A program made the translations under genes and the position numbers. Shown one piece after another: positions 6,079-8,894 of a stretch of 8,894 nucleotides of DNA. The notes under the pieces are model-generated. The model searched no databases and was not told the DNA's origin. It was given only the letters and a program-made list of their open reading frames with translations. Origin of the DNA: Alcaligenaceae bacterium. Its GTDB lineage: Bacteria; Pseudomonadota; Gammaproteobacteria; Burkholderiales; Burkholderiaceae. How positions within the stretch are numbered: position 1 is the first letter of the stretch; each line of letters begins with the position of its first letter. Where the stretch lies: contig CANFEI010000030.1 of NCBI GenBank assembly GCA_947445495.1, positions 1 to 8,894 of the forward strand. Reading direction: 5' to 3'.

Positions 6079-7044
6079 TCAGTTCTTAGGAGCCGAGATG
6101 CATTCGCTCGACATTTTTGTATACGACTGACCATTTTGATCCAGGAATGTACGCAAGGCCGCAGCCGATAGCGCATACAGCGAACGATCACTAAACTTAT
6201 CTTCCTGGGCGCCGATAAAGGTATTGACACCCACCACATTGCCGCAGCGATTGACCAAGGGCCCTCCAGAACTGCCCGTCGCAATCTTTGCGGTATGCAA
6301 GACCAGCACCATGTTATTGCGCTGCCGCTGGAGAACACTCACCTCGCCTTGCGAAAAGACAGTGTTGGGTGTCACCACATCCGCATCCACACGGATATCC
6401 GAACTTGGATAACCCGCTGCAACCACCGTTTGTAGCACTTGGGGCTCGGTCGCGATCGCAAGCTTGGCGATGCCCGCTGGCACTTTATCTGCGCGCAAAA
6501 TTGCAAAGTCAGGGTTGGTGTATTCAGAATCGCGCGTCGCGGCGATTAGACGAACCGGGATCGGTTGTTTGCCAAGGACTCGACTGGTGATGGCAAAGGA
6601 GCGACCACTCTCGATTACATGCCGATTGGTGACAATCGTATTTTGATCAATAAAAAAACCTGTCCCGTGGCCTTGATATTTATTGCTCGCACCAAACACG
6701 AGAACTCTGACGGTCGCCGCATCAAGCAGCGCCACCAGCTTATCCTGCGCAAGGAGCGAAGCACTCGGTTCGAGAGGTGGCGTGGCGGGGGATCCTGTGG
6801 CTACGGGTTGCACAGGCCCGATCTCCCCTCTCTTGTAAGACTCTAGGCCTGGTGTCCCGCAGGCCGCATCCAAAATTTGCTGCAGCCGGTTCGCTTCGCT
6901 TTGCAAACCCGTGACGATATCGCGGTTGAGCTCGGTTGTTTTAAGAATGACTAATGGACGATTCGCCCACCAAAAATAGACAAAGACATTCAATGCCACC
7001 AATAAAACAGCAGCGATCCAAAACCAGCGACTCTGAAACCTCAT
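6079..7044 (-). CDS. Membrane-anchored trypsin-like (S1 family) serine protease
   Basis: This 321-residue protein has one N-terminal membrane helix (about 8-26, uncleaved-anchor type with Arg2 and Arg6 before it), so the protease domain should face the periplasm. An amphipathic helix (38-60), Cys62 and a Pro-rich linker (77-93) connect to the protease domain (about 100-305). The triad is visible as His142 (IVTNRHVIE), Asp179 (NPDFAIL) and Ser259 in GSSGGP, with Ser in place of the usual Asn of GNSGGP. The oxyanion segment and the later VVGVNTF strand (270-276) are intact, so it looks active. It lacks a PDZ domain and is therefore not a standard DegP/DegS. The ATG overlaps the stop of the LeuD-like gene by 4 bases (ATGA), implying coupled translation. 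The next gene encodes a membrane protein with the same helix-Cys-proline layout, a likely partner or substrate. Confidence 0.93.
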   Translation of the reverse strand: MRFQSRWFWIAAVLLVALNVFVYFWWANRPLVILKTTELNRDIVTGLQSEANRLQQILDAACGTPGLESYKRGEIGPVQPVATGSPATPPLEPSASLLAQDKLVALLDAATVRVLVFGASNKYQGHGTGFFIDQNTIVTNRHVIESGRSFAITSRVLGKQPIPVRLIAATRDSEYTNPDFAILRADKVPAGIAKLAIATEPQVLQTVVAAGYPSSDIRVDADVVTPNTVFSQGEVSVLQRQRNNMVLVLHTAKIATGSSGGPLVNRCGNVVGVNTFIGAQEDKFSDRSLYALSAAALRTFLDQNGQSYTKMSSECISAPKN

Positions 7045-7553
7045 AGATTCGATCCGTCGGTTGATCGCCGCTTATTCTCATTCACAATGTAAGGCACGAG
7101 TCCTTGTGCATCGACAATCGCCTGAATAACAGGCGGCAATGGCGGCGTGTCAAAGCGTTTTGCACCGAAGACGAACGCACCAGCAGCGAGGTCCACATCA
7201 ATACGATCTCCTGTGCTTACCGCGGCGACAAGTTCAGGACACTCAAACACCGGCAGCCCAATGTTGATCGCATTGCGATAAAAAATGCGCGCGAAACTCG
7301 TTGCCACCACGCAAGAGATTCCGGCCGCCCGAATCGCGATGGGCGCGTGCTCTCGGGACGACCCGGAACCAAAGTTTCGACCCGCCACAATAATGTCACC
7401 GGCCTTGACACGTTGCACGAAGTCCGGATCCAGCCCCTCCATGCAATGTCCGGCAAGCTCTTCAGGGCGTCTTAACGTGAGGTAGCGGCCAGGAATAATC
7501 GTATCGGTATCGACATTGTCACCATAACGATGCACACAAACGGATGAAATCAT
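7041..7553 (-). CDS. leuD: 3-isopropylmalate dehydratase/homoaconitase-type small subunit (LeuD-like, catabolic paralogue)
   Basis: This 170-residue protein is the swivelling small domain of a two-subunit aconitase-superfamily hydro-lyase. Hallmarks are GDNVDTDTIIPGRYL (11-25), GDIIVAGRNF (52-61), GSGSSREHAP (62-71) and FARIFYRNAINIGLP (87-101). It is of the short form (about 160-170 residues, as in archaeal LeuD, homoaconitase and 2,3-dimethylmalate dehydratase DmdB) and not the roughly 200-residue LeuD of proteobacterial leucine synthesis. It begins 15 bases after the LeuC-like stop, with an AGGT ribosome site, and pairs with that subunit. No leuA or leuB lies nearby and the neighbours are catabolic, so the substrate is probably another 2-hydroxy-dicarboxylate. 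The gene symbol reflects the family only. Its TGA overlaps the start of the protease gene. Confidence 0.92.
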   Translation of the reverse strand: MISSVCVHRYGDNVDTDTIIPGRYLTLRRPEELAGHCMEGLDPDFVQRVKAGDIIVAGRNFGSGSSREHAPIAIRAAGISCVVATSFARIFYRNAINIGLPVFECPELVAAVSTGDRIDVDLAAGAFVFGAKRFDTPPLPPVIQAIVDAQGLVPYIVNENKRRSTDGSNL

Positions 7554-7567
7554 GGACTGTGACCTAT

Positions 7568-8836
7568 TTAGATAACCGCAAGCATACTTGGATCAACGAT
7601 CTCGCCGTTGACGGCTGCCGCCGCAGCAACCCAAGCATTGGAGAGATAGACACGCGAATTAGGATGTCCCATTCTGCCTTTGAAATTTCGGTTTGTCGTG
7701 GCGATTGCCGTTTCACCTTCCGCAAGCACCCCCATGTGGCCGCCAAAGCACGCTCCGCAAGTAGGCAAAGATACTGCAGCACCTGCCGAGGCAAACACCT
7801 CGAGCAACCCCTCCGCTGCCGCTTCGCGGTAAATCGCATTGGTGGCCGGCACGATGATGACCCTGACGTCACGACTCACCTTGCGGCCGCGCAAAATCGA
7901 GGCTGCCTGTCGTAAATCGGTCAGGGTTCCGTTGGAACAATTCCCGATGTAAACCTGATCGACTTTCGTACCAATCAATTTAGACAGCACCGTTCCATTT
8001 GCGGGGGATGGCGGCACGGCCACCAGTGGCTCCAGCGCATCCAAGTCGATCACACGGCTCGACTGATAGTGCGCATCAGGGTCCGGCGCCACCGCTGAGC
8101 GTGCTCGCCAGCCATGCGCTGCGGCAAAGGCATGCACTTGCTCGTCGGCCTCAAAGACACAGGTCTCGGCACCGGCCTCCACAGCCATATTCGCGACAGC
8201 CATGCGCTCATCGACGTTCAAGTGGCATAGTCCTGGCCCCCCAAACTCAATCGACAAATTGGCCGCCCCATCCGAGCCAATCGCAGCAATCAACGAGAGG
8301 ATGATGTCCTTGCCGGTCACGTACGGCCGAGGCGAACCAACGATATCAATGCGCATTGATTCTGGCACCTTGACCCATAACTCACCGAGCGCCATGGCGG
8401 CAGCCAAGTCGGTTGAGCCAAAGCCCATTCCCGATGCATTGAACGCGCCCGCGGTACAGGTGTGAGAATCAGCGCCAAAGACTATCCCCCCCGGGCCAAT
8501 CATGCCGATCTCCGGCAACAAGGTGTGTTCAATCCCGCCGTTACCCGCGTCGTAGTAGTGCTCAATCCCAAATTGGCGTCCAAACTGCCTGAGCAAGCGG
8601 ATGGACTGGGCGCTAATGATGTCCTTTGCAGGCGAAAAATGATCGGCAACAAGCACGACCCGCTCGGGATACCGCGGGCCAGCCACTTGCATGCGCTCAA
8701 GTTGCTCAATCGTAATGGTGCCACTCACATCATTAATTAATACAACATCCGGAGACACCATCACGATGTCCCCTGCCTTGGCAGCACCCGACTTCGTGTG
8801 CGCTGCATAAAGCTTTTCGGTCATGGTTTGACCCAT
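7568..8836 (-). CDS. leuC: 3-isopropylmalate dehydratase/homoaconitase-type large subunit (LeuC-like, catabolic paralogue)
   Basis: This 422-residue [4Fe-4S] hydro-lyase subunit pairs with the LeuD-like protein just downstream. Counting from the ATG at 8836, the cluster cysteines are C300 (YIGNCSNG) and C360 and C363 (PTCGACFGG). FGADSHTCTAGAF (120-132), MGFGSTDLA (137-145) and TTNRNFKGRMGHPNSR (380-395) are standard family motifs. At about 420 residues it matches the archaeal LeuC/homoaconitase/2,3-dimethylmalate dehydratase DmdA group and not the roughly 470-residue LeuC of proteobacterial leucine synthesis. The frame could be extended to a TTG at 8872, but the ATG at 8836 is preferred: TTTTGGGGAC precedes it at suitable distance and MGQTMTEKLYAAHT matches the usual N-terminus. 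The substrate specificity is not readable. It is the first gene visible in the minus-strand array, and any promoter would be at or beyond the right-hand window edge. Confidence 0.94.
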   Translation of the reverse strand: MGQTMTEKLYAAHTKSGAAKAGDIVMVSPDVVLINDVSGTITIEQLERMQVAGPRYPERVVLVADHFSPAKDIISAQSIRLLRQFGRQFGIEHYYDAGNGGIEHTLLPEIGMIGPGGIVFGADSHTCTAGAFNASGMGFGSTDLAAAMALGELWVKVPESMRIDIVGSPRPYVTGKDIILSLIAAIGSDGAANLSIEFGGPGLCHLNVDERMAVANMAVEAGAETCVFEADEQVHAFAAAHGWRARSAVAPDPDAHYQSSRVIDLDALEPLVAVPPSPANGTVLSKLIGTKVDQVYIGNCSNGTLTDLRQAASILRGRKVSRDVRVIIVPATNAIYREAAAEGLLEVFASAGAAVSLPTCGACFGGHMGVLAEGETAIATTNRNFKGRMGHPNSRVYLSNAWVAAAAAVNGEIVDPSMLAVI

Positions 8837-8894
8837 ATTTGTCCCCAAAAGGTTAAGCTCACAGCTAACCAAGCATCCTATTCAACCAAACAAC
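8837..8894 (-). promoter_or_regulatory. Leader region upstream of the LeuC-like gene, cut by window edge
   Basis: The 58 bases left before the window ends hold the ribosome site GGGGAC ahead of the ATG at 8836. On the minus strand a TAGGAT hexamer (8880-8875) resembles a -10 box, but the position where its -35 would lie is outside the window, so no promoter can be claimed. No operator-like palindrome is apparent. Confidence 0.3.

Noticed and set aside
5886..6338. 150-residue minus-strand frame across the protease/YfaP-like junction
   Set aside because: It overlaps the ends of two well supported genes in another frame, and its composition (Arg, Ser, Cys rich) is that of a shadow frame.
8837..8872. 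Upstream TTG start extending the LeuC-like protein by 12 residues
   Set aside because: The added residues do not match LeuC N-termini, and the ATG at 8836 has a G-rich ribosome site inside that stretch.

Overview
The window looks like a stretch of a betaproteobacterial chromosome, most likely order Burkholderiales and perhaps Alcaligenaceae or Comamonadaceae. This rests on gene content: a Bug/TctC-type periplasmic binding protein without its permease, a TfdA-like 2-oxoglutarate dioxygenase, an MmgE/PrpD protein, an aspartate-dehydrogenase-like protein and a LeuCD-type hydro-lyase of the catabolic paralogue kind, at moderate GC content. No rRNA, tRNA, CRISPR, transposase, integrase or attachment site was seen. 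The DNA is almost entirely coding; the longest gap between genes is 69 bases.

Layout from left to right. The 3' part of a plus-strand TfdA/TauD-family dioxygenase (2-700, cut by the window edge) runs tail-to-tail into the minus-strand genes and overlaps the first of them by 17 bases. All remaining genes are on the minus strand, so they are transcribed from right to left: LeuC-like large subunit (8836-7568), LeuD-like small subunit (7553-7041), membrane-anchored trypsin-like serine protease (7044-6079), single-pass membrane protein with a YfaP/DUF2135-like periplasmic domain (6052-4772), class I SAM methyltransferase (4769-4038), MmgE/PrpD protein (3968-2595), TctC-type binding protein (2543-1563) and aspartate-dehydrogenase-like protein (1511-684). 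Spacing is tight: leuC/leuD are 14 bases apart, leuD/protease overlap by 4 bases (ATGA), protease/YfaP-like are 26 apart and YfaP-like/methyltransferase only 2 apart. The MmgE/PrpD, TctC and aspartate dehydrogenase genes follow at 69, 51 and 51 bases. One long transcript or two transcription units are both possible.

Two functional themes are interleaved. The first is organic-acid or amino-dicarboxylate catabolism: the binding protein would capture a carboxylate, LeuCD-like and MmgE/PrpD proteins would (de)hydrate or isomerise a malate-, citrate- or aspartate-like skeleton, and the aspartate-dehydrogenase-like enzyme would deaminate an amino acid. The substrate cannot be named from sequence. 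The second theme sits in the middle of the first: three genes encoding an envelope module (tethered protease, tethered YfaP-like protein) and a methyltransferase. The two membrane proteins share a layout of one membrane helix, a short amphipathic helix, a lone cysteine about 36-38 residues after the membrane, and a Pro-rich linker, which suggests that they are partners. The N-terminal part of the YfaP-like protein reminds me of SrfA proteins of the srfABC loci, but this is from memory and untested.

Smaller points of interest are a 14-codon minus-strand ORF with a strong Shine-Dalgarno sequence whose stop overlaps the tctC start, and a 12-bp bulged hairpin just behind the dioxygenase stop codon.
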